From: Aminobacter sp. HY435 | GTDB taxonomy: Bacteria > Pseudomonadota > Alphaproteobacteria > Rhizobiales > Rhizobiaceae | Direction: 5' to 3' | Length of the DNA: 64,000 nt | NCBI RefSeq assembly: GCF_027568395.1 | Contig: NZ_JANKZL010000003.1 | Location: forward strand, 124,001 to 188,000 | Shown here: piece by piece, positions 55,892 to 64,000 of the stretch | Position numbering within the stretch: the stretch's first letter is position 1 | Layout of the letters: the number at the start of each line of letters is the position of its first letter | The notes under the pieces: model-generated | What the model saw: the letters and a program-made list of their open reading frames with translations, nothing else | What the model was told of the DNA's origin: nothing | Databases searched by the model: none | Made by a program: the position numbers and the translations under genes

Positions 55892-56647
55892 TCACGCTGC
55901 CTCTTCGATGATCCCGGCGTAGCCGTTCTCTTCGAGCTCGAGCGCCAGCGACTTGTCGCCCGACTTGATGACCTGGCCCTTATAGAGGACGTGGACGGTA
56001 TCAGGCACGATGTGGTCGAGCAGGCGCTGGTAGTGGGTGATGACGACGACCGCGCGGTCGGGCGAACGCAACGCGTTGACGCCGTCCGAGACGATCTTGA
56101 GCGCATCGATGTCGAGGCCGGAATCGGTTTCGTCGAGCACGCAGAGCTTGGGCTCGAGCAGCTTCATCTGCAGGATCTCGGCACGCTTCTTCTCACCGCC
56201 GGAGAAGCCGACATTGACCGGGCGCTTGAGCATGGCGATATCCATGTCGAGCGATGCGGCCGCTTCCTTCACGCGCTTGAGGAAATCCGGGATCTTGAGC
56301 GGCTCTTCGCCACGCGCCTTGCGCTGCGAGTTCATCGCGACCTTGAGGAACTCCATGGTGGCGACGCCAGGTATCTCCATCGGATACTGGAACGCCAGGA
56401 AGATGCCCTTGGCGGCGCGTTCGGCGGGATCCATCTCGAGGATCGACTCGCCGTTGTAGAGGATGTCGCCCTCGGTGACCTCGTAGTCCTCGCGGCCGGC
56501 GAGGATATAGGACAGCGTCGACTTGCCCGAGCCGTTCGGGCCCATGATGGCTGCGACTTCGCCGGCCTTCACCGTCAGGTTCAGGCCACGGATGATCTCG
56601 GTGCCGCTTTCGGCGATACGGGCATGCAGGTTCTTGATCTCAAGCAT
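55892..56647 (-). CDS. sufC: Fe-S assembly ATPase SufC
   Basis: A 251-residue ABC-type ATPase of the SufBCD complex. Walker A GPNGSGKSTLSYILAGRE, signature FSGGEKKRAEILQM and the Walker B CVLDETDSGLDIDAL are present. Its ATG lies inside the end of a small upstream membrane-protein gene (eight-base overlap), so its translation depends on it. Confidence 0.97.
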   Translation of the reverse strand: MLEIKNLHARIAESGTEIIRGLNLTVKAGEVAAIMGPNGSGKSTLSYILAGREDYEVTEGDILYNGESILEMDPAERAAKGIFLAFQYPMEIPGVATMEFLKVAMNSQRKARGEEPLKIPDFLKRVKEAAASLDMDIAMLKRPVNVGFSGGEKKRAEILQMKLLEPKLCVLDETDSGLDIDALKIVSDGVNALRSPDRAVVVITHYQRLLDHIVPDTVHVLYKGQVIKSGDKSLALELEENGYAGIIEEAA

Positions 56648-56840
56648 CGTTCTTCCTGTCGTCCTTCAGTTTCGTGGCTGGCAGCAGCTTTGCGAGCAGC
56701 GCCAGCTTGGCGAAGAGAAATCCGGCACCTGCCGTGGCGAGGTAGGACAAATCAACGAAGGCCCAGAGCCTGTCATTCCATTTCTCCATTCTATCGCGCA
56801 GGTAGATGTGTTTGCCGGCCTTCTCCTCACTCTTGTTCAT
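56640..56840 (-). CDS. Small single-span membrane protein in suf operon
   Basis: A 66-residue protein: charged N-terminus (MNKSEEKAGKHIYLRDRMEK), one hydrophobic segment (WAFVDLSYLATAGAGFLFAK and onward LALLAKLLPATKLK) and a basic end. It lies between sufB and sufC; its stop codon overlaps the sufC start. Ribosome-binding sequence weak (AAGGGG about a dozen bases away). No known Suf partner of this size is familiar to me. Coding is supported by the overlap and the transmembrane segment; function unknown. Confidence 0.6.
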   Translation of the reverse strand: MNKSEEKAGKHIYLRDRMEKWNDRLWAFVDLSYLATAGAGFLFAKLALLAKLLPATKLKDDRKNDA

Positions 56841-56875
56841 TTTGGCCCAACCCCTTGGCGAACCGTTGATAATTG

Positions 56876-58393
56876 TCAGCCGACCGAGCCTTCGAGGCTG
56901 ATGCCGATGAGCTTCTGCGCCTCGACGGCGAATTCCATCGGCAGTTCCTGGATGACTTCCTTGACGAAGCCGTTGACGATGAGCGCGATCGCTTCCTCCT
57001 CGGGAATGCCGCGCTGCATGACGTAGAACTTCTGGTCGTCGGAAATCTTCGACGTCGTCGCCTCGTGCTCGAACTGGGCCGTTGCGTTCTTGGCCTCGAT
57101 GTAGGGCACGGTATGCGCCCCGCACTGGTTGCCGATCAGCAAGGAGTCGCACTGGGTGAAGTTGCGCGCATTGGTCGCCTTGCGGTGGGCCGAGACCTGG
57201 CCGCGATAGGTGTTCTGCGAGAAGCCTGCGGCGATGCCCTTGGAGATGATGCGGCTCGACGTGTTCTTGCCGAGGTGGATCATCTTGGTGCCGGAGTCGA
57301 CCTGCTGGTAGCCGTTGGAAACGGCGATCGAATAGAACTCGCCGCGAGAATCGTCGCCGCGCAGGATGCAGGACGGGTACTTCCAGGTGATGGCCGAGCC
57401 GGTTTCGACCTGCGTCCACGAGATCTTCGAACGGTCGCCACGGCAGTCGCCGCGCTTGGTGACGAAGTTGTAGATGCCGCCCTTGCCCTGGGCGTCGCCC
57501 GGGTACCAGTTCTGGACGGTCGAATACTTGATCTCGGCATCTTCGAGCGCGACCAGTTCGACGACCGCGGCATGAAGCTGGTTCTCGTCGCGCTGGGGAG
57601 CGGTGCAGCCCTCAAGGTAGGAGACGTAGGCCTTTTCCTCGCAGATGATCAGCGTGCGCTCGAACTGGCCGGTGTTCTTCTCATTGATGCGGAAATAGGT
57701 CGACAGCTCCATCGGGCAACGGACGCCCTTTGGCACGAAGACGAACGAACCGTCGGTGAAGACGGCCGAATTCAACGTCGCATAGTAGTTGTCGGAGGTC
57801 GGCACGACCGAACCGAGATACTGCTTCACCAGTTCCGGATGCTCACGGATGGCTTCCGAGATCGAGCAGAAGATGACGCCGGCCTTGGCCAGCTCTTCCT
57901 TGAAGGTGGTGACGACGGACACCGAATCGAACACGGCGTCGACGGCGACGCGACCCGACTTGTAGACGTTGTCGCCGACCTCTTCGAGGTCCGGGTCGAC
58001 GGTCTTTTCGACGCCGGCGAGGATTTCCTGCTCGCGCAGCGGAATACCGAGCTTCTCGTAGACCTTCAGGATCTCGGGATCGACTTCGTCGAGCGACGTC
58101 GGTCCGGGCGTGCTCTTGGGAGCGGCGTAATAATAGATGTCCTGGAAGTCGATCTTGGGATAGTCGACGCGCGCCCAGTTCGGCTCTTCAAGCGTCAGCC
58201 AGCGGCGATAGGCGCCGAGCCGCCATTCGAGCATCCACTCAGGCTCACCCTTCTTGGCCGAGATAAAGCGAATCGTGTCTTCGCTCAGGCCCTTGGGGGC
58301 CTTGTCCATCTCGATGACCGTCTCGAATCCGTACTTATACTGGTCGACATCGATCTTGCGGACCTGCTCGATCGTTTCCTGCACAGCAGGCAT
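56876..58393 (-). CDS. sufB: Fe-S scaffold component SufB
   Basis: A 505-residue SufB, the scaffold subunit on which the cluster is built. It includes [20 protein letters not shown] and the core beta-helix with [40 protein letters not shown] (conserved Cys) and [29 protein letters not shown] precedes the ATG. It is 169 bases after the NifS-like gene and 36 before the small membrane-protein gene. Confidence 0.98.
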   Translation of the reverse strand: MPAVQETIEQVRKIDVDQYKYGFETVIEMDKAPKGLSEDTIRFISAKKGEPEWMLEWRLGAYRRWLTLEEPNWARVDYPKIDFQDIYYYAAPKSTPGPTSLDEVDPEILKVYEKLGIPLREQEILAGVEKTVDPDLEEVGDNVYKSGRVAVDAVFDSVSVVTTFKEELAKAGVIFCSISEAIREHPELVKQYLGSVVPTSDNYYATLNSAVFTDGSFVFVPKGVRCPMELSTYFRINEKNTGQFERTLIICEEKAYVSYLEGCTAPQRDENQLHAAVVELVALEDAEIKYSTVQNWYPGDAQGKGGIYNFVTKRGDCRGDRSKISWTQVETGSAITWKYPSCILRGDDSRGEFYSIAVSNGYQQVDSGTKMIHLGKNTSSRIISKGIAAGFSQNTYRGQVSAHRKATNARNFTQCDSLLIGNQCGAHTVPYIEAKNATAQFEHEATTSKISDDQKFYVMQRGIPEEEAIALIVNGFVKEVIQELPMEFAVEAQKLIGISLEGSVG

Positions 58394-58562
58394 AAGCGTT
58401 CTCCATCCACGCCGGGGTCAAGGCCCGACAGTTTTCAAACTATGGCACCGCAGGAGCGGCGTAAGTTCCATATAGTGCATCTGATCCGGGAATTCACCCG
58501 GAAGCCGCCGTTCGGCGACCCTGACACACCCATTCAACGGCCCTTGGGCCAAATTCGGCTGC

Positions 58563-59723
58563 TCAAGCAGCCTGAGTTGCACCGTTGCGGCGCGCCAGCA
58601 TCTTGGCCAGCGCCTCCTCAAACTGCGCAATTTCGTTGTCCGTCGTCTGCCGTCCGATCGAGACGCGCAGCGCGCCAAGATTGGCGTAGCCCATCGCCTT
58701 CAGCACATGGCTGGGGCCTACCTTGCCCGACGAGCACGCGGAACCGGCTGAGAGCGCGACCCCCGCGAGATCGAAGGCGATCTGCGCAGTCTCGGCCTTG
58801 ACGCCCGGAATAGCGAAGAATGTCGTGTTGGCAAGGCGCTCCGCGCCCTTTCCGAAGATTTCCGCATCGGAAACAAGCCGCAGAACCGTCTCCTCGAGGC
58901 GATCGCGCATGGCGCGGACTTCATTGATCTCGGCCAGCCCGGCCAAAGCGGCCCGCGCGGCAGCGCCGAAGCCGGCAATAGCCGGAAGGTTCTCGGTGCC
59001 GCCGCGATGGCCCTTTTCCTGGCCGCCACCTGATACCAGCGGCGCCGGCATCATCAGATCGGCGGTGGCGACGATTGCACCCGCCCCCTTGGGGCCGCCG
59101 ATCTTGTGCGAAGAGAGAATCAAATAATCGGCATAACCCTCTGACATGTCGAGAGGAATGCGCCCGGCAGCCTGAACCGCATCGAGCACCAGAACACCGC
59201 CCGCGGCCTTCACCAGCTCGGAGATTGCACGGAAGGGCTGGATGACGCCTGTCTCGTTGTTGGCGGCATGCATCGCCACCAGAGGCAAGCCCTCGGACTT
59301 GTCATGGCCAGCAAGCGCGGCCTCAAGCGCAGCCAGATCGACGATGCCATTGCTGTCGACGCCGAGCCGCGTGACCCGGTCGACGGGGAAGCGCCCACCG
59401 TTGAGCACGCAAGGATGATCGGCCTCGGTGACATAGAGCCTGGACATGCGGATCGCGCCGCGGCCCATGCGCCAGTCGGGGGAAAGCAGCGTCGTGGCCG
59501 CTTCGGTCGCGCCTGAGGTGAACACGACGTGCTCGGCTTTCGCGCCGACAAGGGCTGCGACATCGCGCCTGGCGTCCTCGATCAGCCTGCGGGCGGCCCG
59601 CCCCTCATTGTGCACCGACGACGGATTGGCAGCGATATCGAGCGCAGCGACCACCGCCGCACGCGCTGCAGGCAGCAGCGGCGCACTGGCATTGTGGTCG
59701 AGATAGGCGCGAGAAGTGGCCAT
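58563..59723 (-). CDS. Cysteine desulfurase (NifS/IscS type)
   Basis: A 386-residue class I PLP desulfurase. LDHNASAPLLPAARAAVVAA is the N-terminus; the PLP Lys is in LILSSHKIGGPKGAGAIVA, and the Cys lies in GSACSSGKVGPSHVLKAM. It is a second desulfurase in the same operon beside SufS and first in the minus-strand run, so it may be the sulfur donor under some condition or serve tRNA thiolation. The upstream region has an Irr-type box and an AATTTC/GAAATT palindrome. Confidence 0.93.
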   Translation of the reverse strand: MATSRAYLDHNASAPLLPAARAAVVAALDIAANPSSVHNEGRAARRLIEDARRDVAALVGAKAEHVVFTSGATEAATTLLSPDWRMGRGAIRMSRLYVTEADHPCVLNGGRFPVDRVTRLGVDSNGIVDLAALEAALAGHDKSEGLPLVAMHAANNETGVIQPFRAISELVKAAGGVLVLDAVQAAGRIPLDMSEGYADYLILSSHKIGGPKGAGAIVATADLMMPAPLVSGGGQEKGHRGGTENLPAIAGFGAAARAALAGLAEINEVRAMRDRLEETVLRLVSDAEIFGKGAERLANTTFFAIPGVKAETAQIAFDLAGVALSAGSACSSGKVGPSHVLKAMGYANLGALRVSIGRQTTDNEIAQFEEALAKMLARRNGATQAA

Positions 59724-59771
59724 TTCCGTTCAGATTGCCCTGTCAAATCACGTTTGGGTGTCGCGACGCGC

Positions 59772-59786
59772 AATTTCCTTGAAATT
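59772..59786. promoter_or_regulatory. AATTTC-N3-GAAATT palindrome before suf operon
   Basis: AATTTCCTTGAAATT, a perfect 6-3-6 inverted repeat about 50 bases before the first desulfurase gene. Candidate operator of an Rrf2-type (RirA/IscR) or other regulator; binding is unproven. Confidence 0.5.
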
Positions 59787-59842
59787 CCAAGGCGAGCCGT
59801 CCTATCTACCCGCTTTGCCAAACCGGCGGTCTCGCCGCCCAG

Positions 59843-59859
59843 TTTTGAACAGTTCTAAA
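59843..59859. promoter_or_regulatory. Irr-type iron control element
   Basis: TTTTGAACAGTTCTAAA fits the rhizobial Irr box TTTAGAA-N3-TTCTAAA with one mismatch. It lies between the divergent suf operon (about 120 bases) and the hydrolase gene (about 83 bases). Irr, a Fur-family heme/iron sensor, is known to control suf in Rhizobiales; binding here is inferred. A further CTTCTAAG lies next to it. Confidence 0.65.
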
Positions 59860-59941
59860 CTAGCTTCTAAGAAGACGCGCCCCTTGCGTCAAGGCTGGGC
59901 ACAGGATTGTTTATCGGCGCTTGCGTCAAGTGGAGTAATTT

Positions 59942-60616
59942 ATGCCAGAGGTCATTTTTGCGGGTCCGGCCGGTCGCCTGGAAGGTCGCTATCAGCCATC
60001 CAAGGAAAAGAACGCGCCCATCGCCATCATCCTGCACCCGCACCCGCAGTTCGGCGGCACGATGAACAACAAGATCGTGTACGACCTCTTCTACATGTTC
60101 CAGAAGCGGAACTTCACCACGCTGCGCTTCAATTTCCGCGGTATCGGCCGCAGCCAGGGCGAGTTCGACCACGGCACGGGCGAGCTGTCCGATGCGGCGG
60201 CGGCGCTTGACTGGGTGCAGTCGCTGCATCCGGATTCGAAGAGCTGCTGGGTCGCCGGCTATTCCTTCGGTTCGTGGATCGGCATGCAGCTCCTGATGCG
60301 CCGCCCGGAGATCGAGGGCTTCATCTCCGTTGCGCCGCAGCCCAACACCTACGACTTCTCGTTCCTGGCGCCCTGCCCGTCATCCGGCCTGATCATCCAT
60401 GGCGACGCCGACAAGGTGGCCCCGCCCAAGGACGTCCAGGGCCTGGTCGACAAGCTGCACACGCAAAAGGGCATCACCATCACCCAGAAGACCCTGCCCG
60501 GCGCCAACCATTTCTTCGGCAACGATCCGGAGTTGGTGATCGAGGAATGCGCAGACTATCTCGACCGGCGTCTCGCCGGCGAGCTTTCCGATGCACGGCC
60601 GAAGCGGCTGAAGTAA
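59942..60616 (+). CDS. Cytosolic alpha/beta hydrolase (COG2945 type)
   Basis: A 224-residue alpha/beta hydrolase. IILHPHPQFGGTMNNKIVYD is the signature of the COG2945 group, RFNFRGIGRSQGEFDHG follows, VAGYSFGSWIGMQLL has the nucleophile Ser (GYSFG), and GDADKVAPPKD and GANHFFGND carry the acid and His. Substrate unknown. It lies downstream of the Irr box and is divergent from the suf operon. Confidence 0.9.
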   Translation: MPEVIFAGPAGRLEGRYQPSKEKNAPIAIILHPHPQFGGTMNNKIVYDLFYMFQKRNFTTLRFNFRGIGRSQGEFDHGTGELSDAAAALDWVQSLHPDSKSCWVAGYSFGSWIGMQLLMRRPEIEGFISVAPQPNTYDFSFLAPCPSSGLIIHGDADKVAPPKDVQGLVDKLHTQKGITITQKTLPGANHFFGNDPELVIEECADYLDRRLAGELSDARPKRLK

Positions 60617-60635
60617 GCACCGATACGGAGTAGCG

Positions 60636-61289
60636 ATGTACCAGCCACCTCACTTCGTTGAAACGCGGCTGGACATCCTGCACGGCCTGATCCGGGCGCA
60701 TCCGCTCGGGCTACTGATCTCGAACGGGCCTAATGGCCCGATCGCCAACGCCTTGCCGTTCCTGATGGATGCGGAGCCTTTGCCTCACGGCAGGCTTCGC
60801 GCCCATCTCGCCAAGGCAAATCCGCAGTGGCGCAGCCTCGCCGAAAAGCCCGACGCAAACGCGCTCGTCGTGTTCCAGGGCGCCGACAGCTATGTGACGC
60901 CGTCTTGGTACGAGACCAAGCGCGAAACCGGCAAGGTCGTGCCGACCTGGAACTACGCCATCGTGCAGGTGCGCGGCAGGGTCAGGGTCATCGACGACAT
61001 GGACTGGCTGGCAGGCCAGATCGCCGAACTGACCGCCGCCCACGAAGGCAAGCGGCCGCAACCATGGCAGGTGAGCGACGCTCCCGACAGCTACATCGCG
61101 TCGCAGATCAAGGGCATCGTCGGCATCGAAATCGACATCAGCGCCATCGACGGCAAATGGAAGGTCAGCCAGAACCGCCCCGTCGCTGACCGCTTGGGCG
61201 TGGCCGAGGGACTGGAAGTCGACCACGCGCCAGCCGGCGCGGCCGAGATGGCGCATCTGGTTCGGCAGTATGGCGGCCTGAGCGAGTAG
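60636..61289 (+). CDS. PaiB-like FMN-binding regulator/protein
   Basis: A 217-residue PaiB-family protein: MYQPPHFVETRLDILHGLIR, HPLGLLISNGPNGPIANALPF and YVTPSWYETKRETGKVVPTW. In Bacillus subtilis PaiB is a negative regulator of sporulation and protease genes; family members have a flavin-binding split-barrel fold. DNA binding is not obvious. Close to the hydrolase gene (19 bases), likely co-transcribed, with the GNAT gene next; PaiA is itself a GNAT acetyltransferase. Confidence 0.92.
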   Translation: MYQPPHFVETRLDILHGLIRAHPLGLLISNGPNGPIANALPFLMDAEPLPHGRLRAHLAKANPQWRSLAEKPDANALVVFQGADSYVTPSWYETKRETGKVVPTWNYAIVQVRGRVRVIDDMDWLAGQIAELTAAHEGKRPQPWQVSDAPDSYIASQIKGIVGIEIDISAIDGKWKVSQNRPVADRLGVAEGLEVDHAPAGAAEMAHLVRQYGGLSE

Positions 61290-61314
61290 TCCCTATCCGA
61301 CACGGGAATTGGTC

Positions 61315-61758
61315 ATGAACATCCGGCCGCGACGCACGGAGGACGATGCCGTCCTTGTGGACATCTGGGAACGCGCCGTGCGCGCCACCCACCATTTCCT
61401 CACGGAAGCGGACATCTTGTTCTTCCGTCCGCTGGTGGGTGAATACCTGCCAGCGCTCGAAGTGCTGGTTGCCGAAGACGATCACGGCACACAGCGCGGC
61501 TTCATCGGCCTCGATGGCGAAAAAATCGAAATGCTGTTTGTCGACCCTGTCCGGCACGGCAAGGGAATGGGCAGGCAACTGATCGATCATGTCGCTCGCC
61601 TGAAGGGACCGCTTTCGGTCGATGTGAACGAGCAGAATTCCGGCGGGCTCGCCTTCTACCTCAAATGTGGCTTCAGCCAGGTTGGCCGCTCGGAACTTGA
61701 CGGCACGGGCAAGGCGTTCCCGCTGCTGCACATGGCGCAGATGGCGACCTCGAGCTGA
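61315..61758 (+). CDS. GNAT-family N-acetyltransferase
   Basis: A 147-residue GNAT acetyltransferase. RPRRTEDDAVLVDIWERAVR is the N-terminus; MLFVDPVRHGKGMGRQLIDH holds the acetyl-CoA-binding Q/R-x2-G-x-G/A motif and VNEQNSGGLAFYLKCGFSQV is the C-terminal part. Similar to the YjaB group. The pair with PaiB is suggestive of the Bacillus PaiA/PaiB arrangement. Substrate unknown. A hairpin follows at 61795. Confidence 0.9.
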   Translation: MNIRPRRTEDDAVLVDIWERAVRATHHFLTEADILFFRPLVGEYLPALEVLVAEDDHGTQRGFIGLDGEKIEMLFVDPVRHGKGMGRQLIDHVARLKGPLSVDVNEQNSGGLAFYLKCGFSQVGRSELDGTGKAFPLLHMAQMATSS

Positions 61759-61794
61759 TTTCGACGCCCGCCCCCACAAGTAGCCTGAACGACT

Positions 61795-61816
61795 CCGGGC
61801 CGCTGGCGCGGCCCGG
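61795..61816. terminator. Hairpin between convergent GNAT and phytase-like genes
   Basis: CCGGGCCGC (61795-61803) pairs with GCGGCCCGG (61808-61816) around TGGC. No T-run on either side, but the position between converging genes suggests a shared transcription end. Confidence 0.55.
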
Positions 61817-61836
61817 ATAACATCGCAACAGGCCTT

Positions 61837-63195
61837 TTACCTGGCCTTCAGGAATTCGCCGACTTCGAGCAATACGAACTCGTTGTCGTCGGCCTTGTCG
61901 AGCGAACGGCCGGCCGAGAACGGCAGATTGTTGTCGTCGCCGACAATGATGTGGCTGGCGTCGACCACATCGACGTTTTCGATGGTGTTGAAGGGCATGT
62001 CGTAGAAGCCCTCGCCGCCGCCCTGGCGCTTCTTGTTGTCAGGATCGGCGATGTTCATCAGGTCGATGTAGCCGATCTTGCGCACTGCGCCGCCGGCATT
62101 GGCGTCGTTCATCTCGATCTTGTAGATGCGCTTGAACAGAGCCGGGTTGGCGAAGCAGTCCGGCTTTGGGTTCTTGGCATCAGCGCAAGCCTTGGCGGCA
62201 ACGCCGACACCCTGGTCGCGCTCGATGACGAGCGCGGTTTCGTCGTCGATCATGTTGAAATCGCCGATGGCGTCGCCGCCGGCTGACAGCGGGTAGAGCC
62301 AGGAGCGGCCGGTCCACTCCTTCCTGGCGGCGTCGAACTCGATGACGCGAAAGGCGCGGTTGCCTTCCGCCTGCTCCATCGTGCCGTCTTCCTTGAACAG
62401 CGCGCCTTCGAGCAGCCCGTAGAGCTTTGAGCCGTCCTTCGACTGGGCGAGCCCCTCGTAACCGCCGGAACGCTTGAGGTTGAACGCCGGCATCGGCAGC
62501 GATGGATTGGCCTGCAGCGTCAGCGTCGGATGGTCGGGCGATTTGACCGGCTTGCCATCGACCACGGTTCCGACGACCTCGCTCAGCTTGCCGTCGAGAT
62601 CGAACTTGAGCAGGTACGGGCCAAACTCCTCGCCAACCCAGAAGCCGTCGGCGACCGGCTGGATCGATTCGACGTCGAAATCACCGCCGGTGAGGAAGCG
62701 CGTGTCGGAACCTTCGAGCACGATCGGGAACGGCGCCTTGCGGTCGGGATCGGTCAGGAACAGCGTCTTGATGCGGTTCATCGTGCCCTTGTCCCAGTCG
62801 AACGAGACGTGATGCAGCATCAGCGCCGCGTCGGTCGAATTCAGCTTGTTGCCGAAGCCGTTGTCCGACAGCGACCAGAAGGTGCCGTCGCCGACAGCCT
62901 TGATGCCGGAGAAACCCTGCACGGGCTGGCCGTCGAAAGGCAGGGACAGTCCGGTCAGGCGGACGCCGTCCTTGCCCGGAACGGTGCCAAGGCCTTCGGC
63001 GCGCATACGATCCAGGGTCGTGAACTTGCCCGACGTGCGCAGGTGCTCGGGCGCGTTCTCCGGCGCTGGAATGATGGTATTTGCCGGCAGGATGGCGTGA
63101 CCGGCGAGCGTTGCCTTGAATTCCGCCTCGTCGGCGAAGGCGGAAGCAGTGGACAGCGCGAGAACGGCCGCAGCCAGGTAGAGAGAGCGTCGCAT
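61837..63195 (-). CDS. Secreted esterase-like phytase-family protein
   Basis: A 452-residue protein with signal peptide (MRRSLYLAAAVLALSTASAF, then ADEAEF) and a beta-propeller of the esterase-like phytase (PF13449) family: FSGIKAVGDGTFWSLSDNGF, DFDVESIQPVADGFWVGEEF and VIERDQGVGVAAKACADAK. Periplasmic or secreted; a phosphoesterase role is likely but not shown. The ATG at 63195 is chosen for the signal peptide. Convergent with the GNAT gene. Confidence 0.88.
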   Translation of the reverse strand: MRRSLYLAAAVLALSTASAFADEAEFKATLAGHAILPANTIIPAPENAPEHLRTSGKFTTLDRMRAEGLGTVPGKDGVRLTGLSLPFDGQPVQGFSGIKAVGDGTFWSLSDNGFGNKLNSTDAALMLHHVSFDWDKGTMNRIKTLFLTDPDRKAPFPIVLEGSDTRFLTGGDFDVESIQPVADGFWVGEEFGPYLLKFDLDGKLSEVVGTVVDGKPVKSPDHPTLTLQANPSLPMPAFNLKRSGGYEGLAQSKDGSKLYGLLEGALFKEDGTMEQAEGNRAFRVIEFDAARKEWTGRSWLYPLSAGGDAIGDFNMIDDETALVIERDQGVGVAAKACADAKNPKPDCFANPALFKRIYKIEMNDANAGGAVRKIGYIDLMNIADPDNKKRQGGGEGFYDMPFNTIENVDVVDASHIIVGDDNNLPFSAGRSLDKADDNEFVLLEVGEFLKAR

Positions 63196-63294
63196 GATGG
63201 ACCCCGATTGGTTGAAGGAACGCCCTCCAGCTAGGTCCACGCCATGTCGGGCGGGTGACACCTCGATGAAACTTTGATGAAGTCCCCCGATCCA

Positions 63295-64000
63295 TCAAGG
63301 TTCGATGCGCAAGCCGCCGGTTGCAGGTTCGTGGCAACCTGTCGTGGTCGGGAATGTCAGCGGCAAGCCAAGCGCCGAACGCACTGCAAGATAGGCCCAG
63401 GCCTCGGCCTCGGTGGCATCGCCGTTCAGCCCGGCGTCCTCCGCCACGATCACCTGCGCTCCAGCCCTTTCCGCCCCCGCCTTGAGATCGCCGACGATAT
63501 GCGGGTTCTTGCGGCCGCCGCCGCAGACGATCCAGAGTTTTGGCGGCTCAGGCAGGTGCTCGACGGATTTCAGGATCGCCTCGGCGGAAACGCTGGCGAG
63601 TGTGCGTGCGCCATCAGACAGTTCGAGTCCCTCGGCAAGCGCGAGCGTGAAATCGTTGCGATCGAGCGATTTCGGTCCGGTCTTTTCGAAGAACGGATTG
63701 TCGAGATAGCGGACGACGACATCCGTCACCACGGAGCCTTCGCTGGCGATGGCGCCGCCGGCATCGTAGGGCACGCCGCCCTCGCGGCTGACCCACTGGT
63801 CGATCAGCGTATTGCCGGGGCCGGTGTCGAAGGCGACCGGATCGCCGGCAGCAGCCACATAGGTGATGTTGGAGATGCCGCCGATGTTGACGAAGACGGC
63901 GGGCTTCATCGCCGCAAAGGGTTGGGGGAGCGAACGGGCGAGCGCGGCATGATAGGCCGGCACCAGCGGCGCACCCTGCCCGCCATGCGCCATGTCGTTG
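63295..64000 (-). CDS. anmK: Anhydro-N-acetylmuramic acid kinase, partial
   Basis: C-terminal part only (about 235 residues); the gene runs off the right edge. AnmK phosphorylates and opens 1,6-anhydroMurNAc for cell-wall recycling. It shows DMAHGGQGAPLVPAYH, VFVNIGGISNITYVAAAG, FDTGPGNTLIDQWVSREGG and WIVCGGGRKNPHIV, the usual family motifs. It ends TGA at 63295 in the normal place. N-terminus not in the window. Confidence 0.93.
   Translation of the reverse strand, partial: NDMAHGGQGAPLVPAYHAALARSLPQPFAAMKPAVFVNIGGISNITYVAAAGDPVAFDTGPGNTLIDQWVSREGGVPYDAGGAIASEGSVVTDVVVRYLDNPFFEKTGPKSLDRNDFTLALAEGLELSDGARTLASVSAEAILKSVEHLPEPPKLWIVCGGGRKNPHIVGDLKAGAERAGAQVIVAEDAGLNGDATEAEAWAYLAVRSALGLPLTFPTTTGCHEPATGGLRIEP

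Noticed and set aside
56640-57419. 259-codon minus-strand frame covering the start of the small membrane-protein gene
   Set aside because: Only its last 66 codons (56640-56840) look like protein; the rest is antisense-free overlap with sufB in another frame and lacks coding character.

Overview
The window reads as ordinary chromosome from a GC-rich alphaproteobacterium of the order Rhizobiales, most likely Phyllobacteriaceae (Mesorhizobium/Aminobacter-like). This is inferred from gene content and order: recA-alaS, icd, trmJ-murI, rpsD, ttcA, grxD-bolA-purL-purQ-purS-purC-zeta-purB, a complete suf operon, an Irr-type iron box, a TTG-N11-CAA SOS operator at recA, and an inverted repeat of the kind common in rhizobial genomes. 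The genus cannot be fixed from the sequence alone. I recognised no tRNA, rRNA, insertion sequence, prophage or CRISPR.

Layout. 0-3.4 kb: a lipoprotein, a GFA-family protein and minCDE for division-site placement (all minus strand). 3.7-10.6 kb: a plus-strand amino-sugar module. It holds a GntR/HutC regulator, N-acylmannosamine-6-phosphate 2-epimerase (nanE), a ROK sugar kinase and a complete sugar ABC transporter (binding protein, two permeases, ATPase). Two near-identical 19-base sites lie before the regulator and before nanE and are the likely operators. No nanA, nagA or nagB is present, so the module would feed GlcNAc-6-P into a pathway encoded elsewhere. 10.6-16.1 kb: small mostly minus-strand genes (second GFA protein, YbaK-like deacylase, AHSA1 protein, ParB-like domain, partial J-domain, DUF1127-like and DUF1176-like proteins, exported hydrolase). 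16.1-21.5 kb: a minus-strand maturation set for a molybdenum hydroxylase (MoxR ATPase, VWA protein, XdhC split over two genes, molybdopterin-binding/nucleotidyltransferase fusion) without structural subunits. 21.6-25.1 kb: a branched-chain-type binding protein, a P1 peptidase, a DUF2259 protein and a membrane protein.

25.1-37.7 kb: purine synthesis and associated genes. purB is followed by a low-GC overlapping accessory gene with a HEPN-like RN(x)3H motif. Then come a VOC protein with a possible Tat signal, an RBBP9-type hydrolase, an HpaI-type aldolase, the F-type ATPase inhibitor zeta, purC-purS, two small coiled-coil genes, purQ, a lipoprotein, purL, bolA, a small basic protein, grxD and an MFS exporter. 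37.7-49.2 kb: minus-strand ttcA, rpsD, a 2OG-Fe(II) oxygenase, murI and trmJ; plus-strand icd; then DUF2798, an AraC/GyrI regulator, alaS and recA. 49.4-52 kb: pseudouridine catabolism (psuK-psuG), a secreted Cys-rich protein and a TfoX-domain protein. 52.3-59.7 kb: a large minus-strand Fe-S assembly operon (NifS-like desulfurase, sufB, a small membrane protein, sufC, sufD, a palindromic repeat, sufS, sufT, sufA). 59.9-64 kb: hydrolase, PaiB-like protein, GNAT acetyltransferase, secreted phytase-like esterase and a truncated anmK at the window edge.

The most unusual points are: the HEPN-motif gene joined to the 3' end of purB; the small membrane protein overlapping sufC; the tandem coiled-coil genes inside the pur cluster; the paired 158-base repeat inside the suf operon; the 5' stub of a lost gene next to murI; and the Mo-enzyme maturation set without its enzyme. 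None amounts to a proven new system. Start codons were refined by ribosome-binding-site spacing and family knowledge, and several remain alternatives, as noted.
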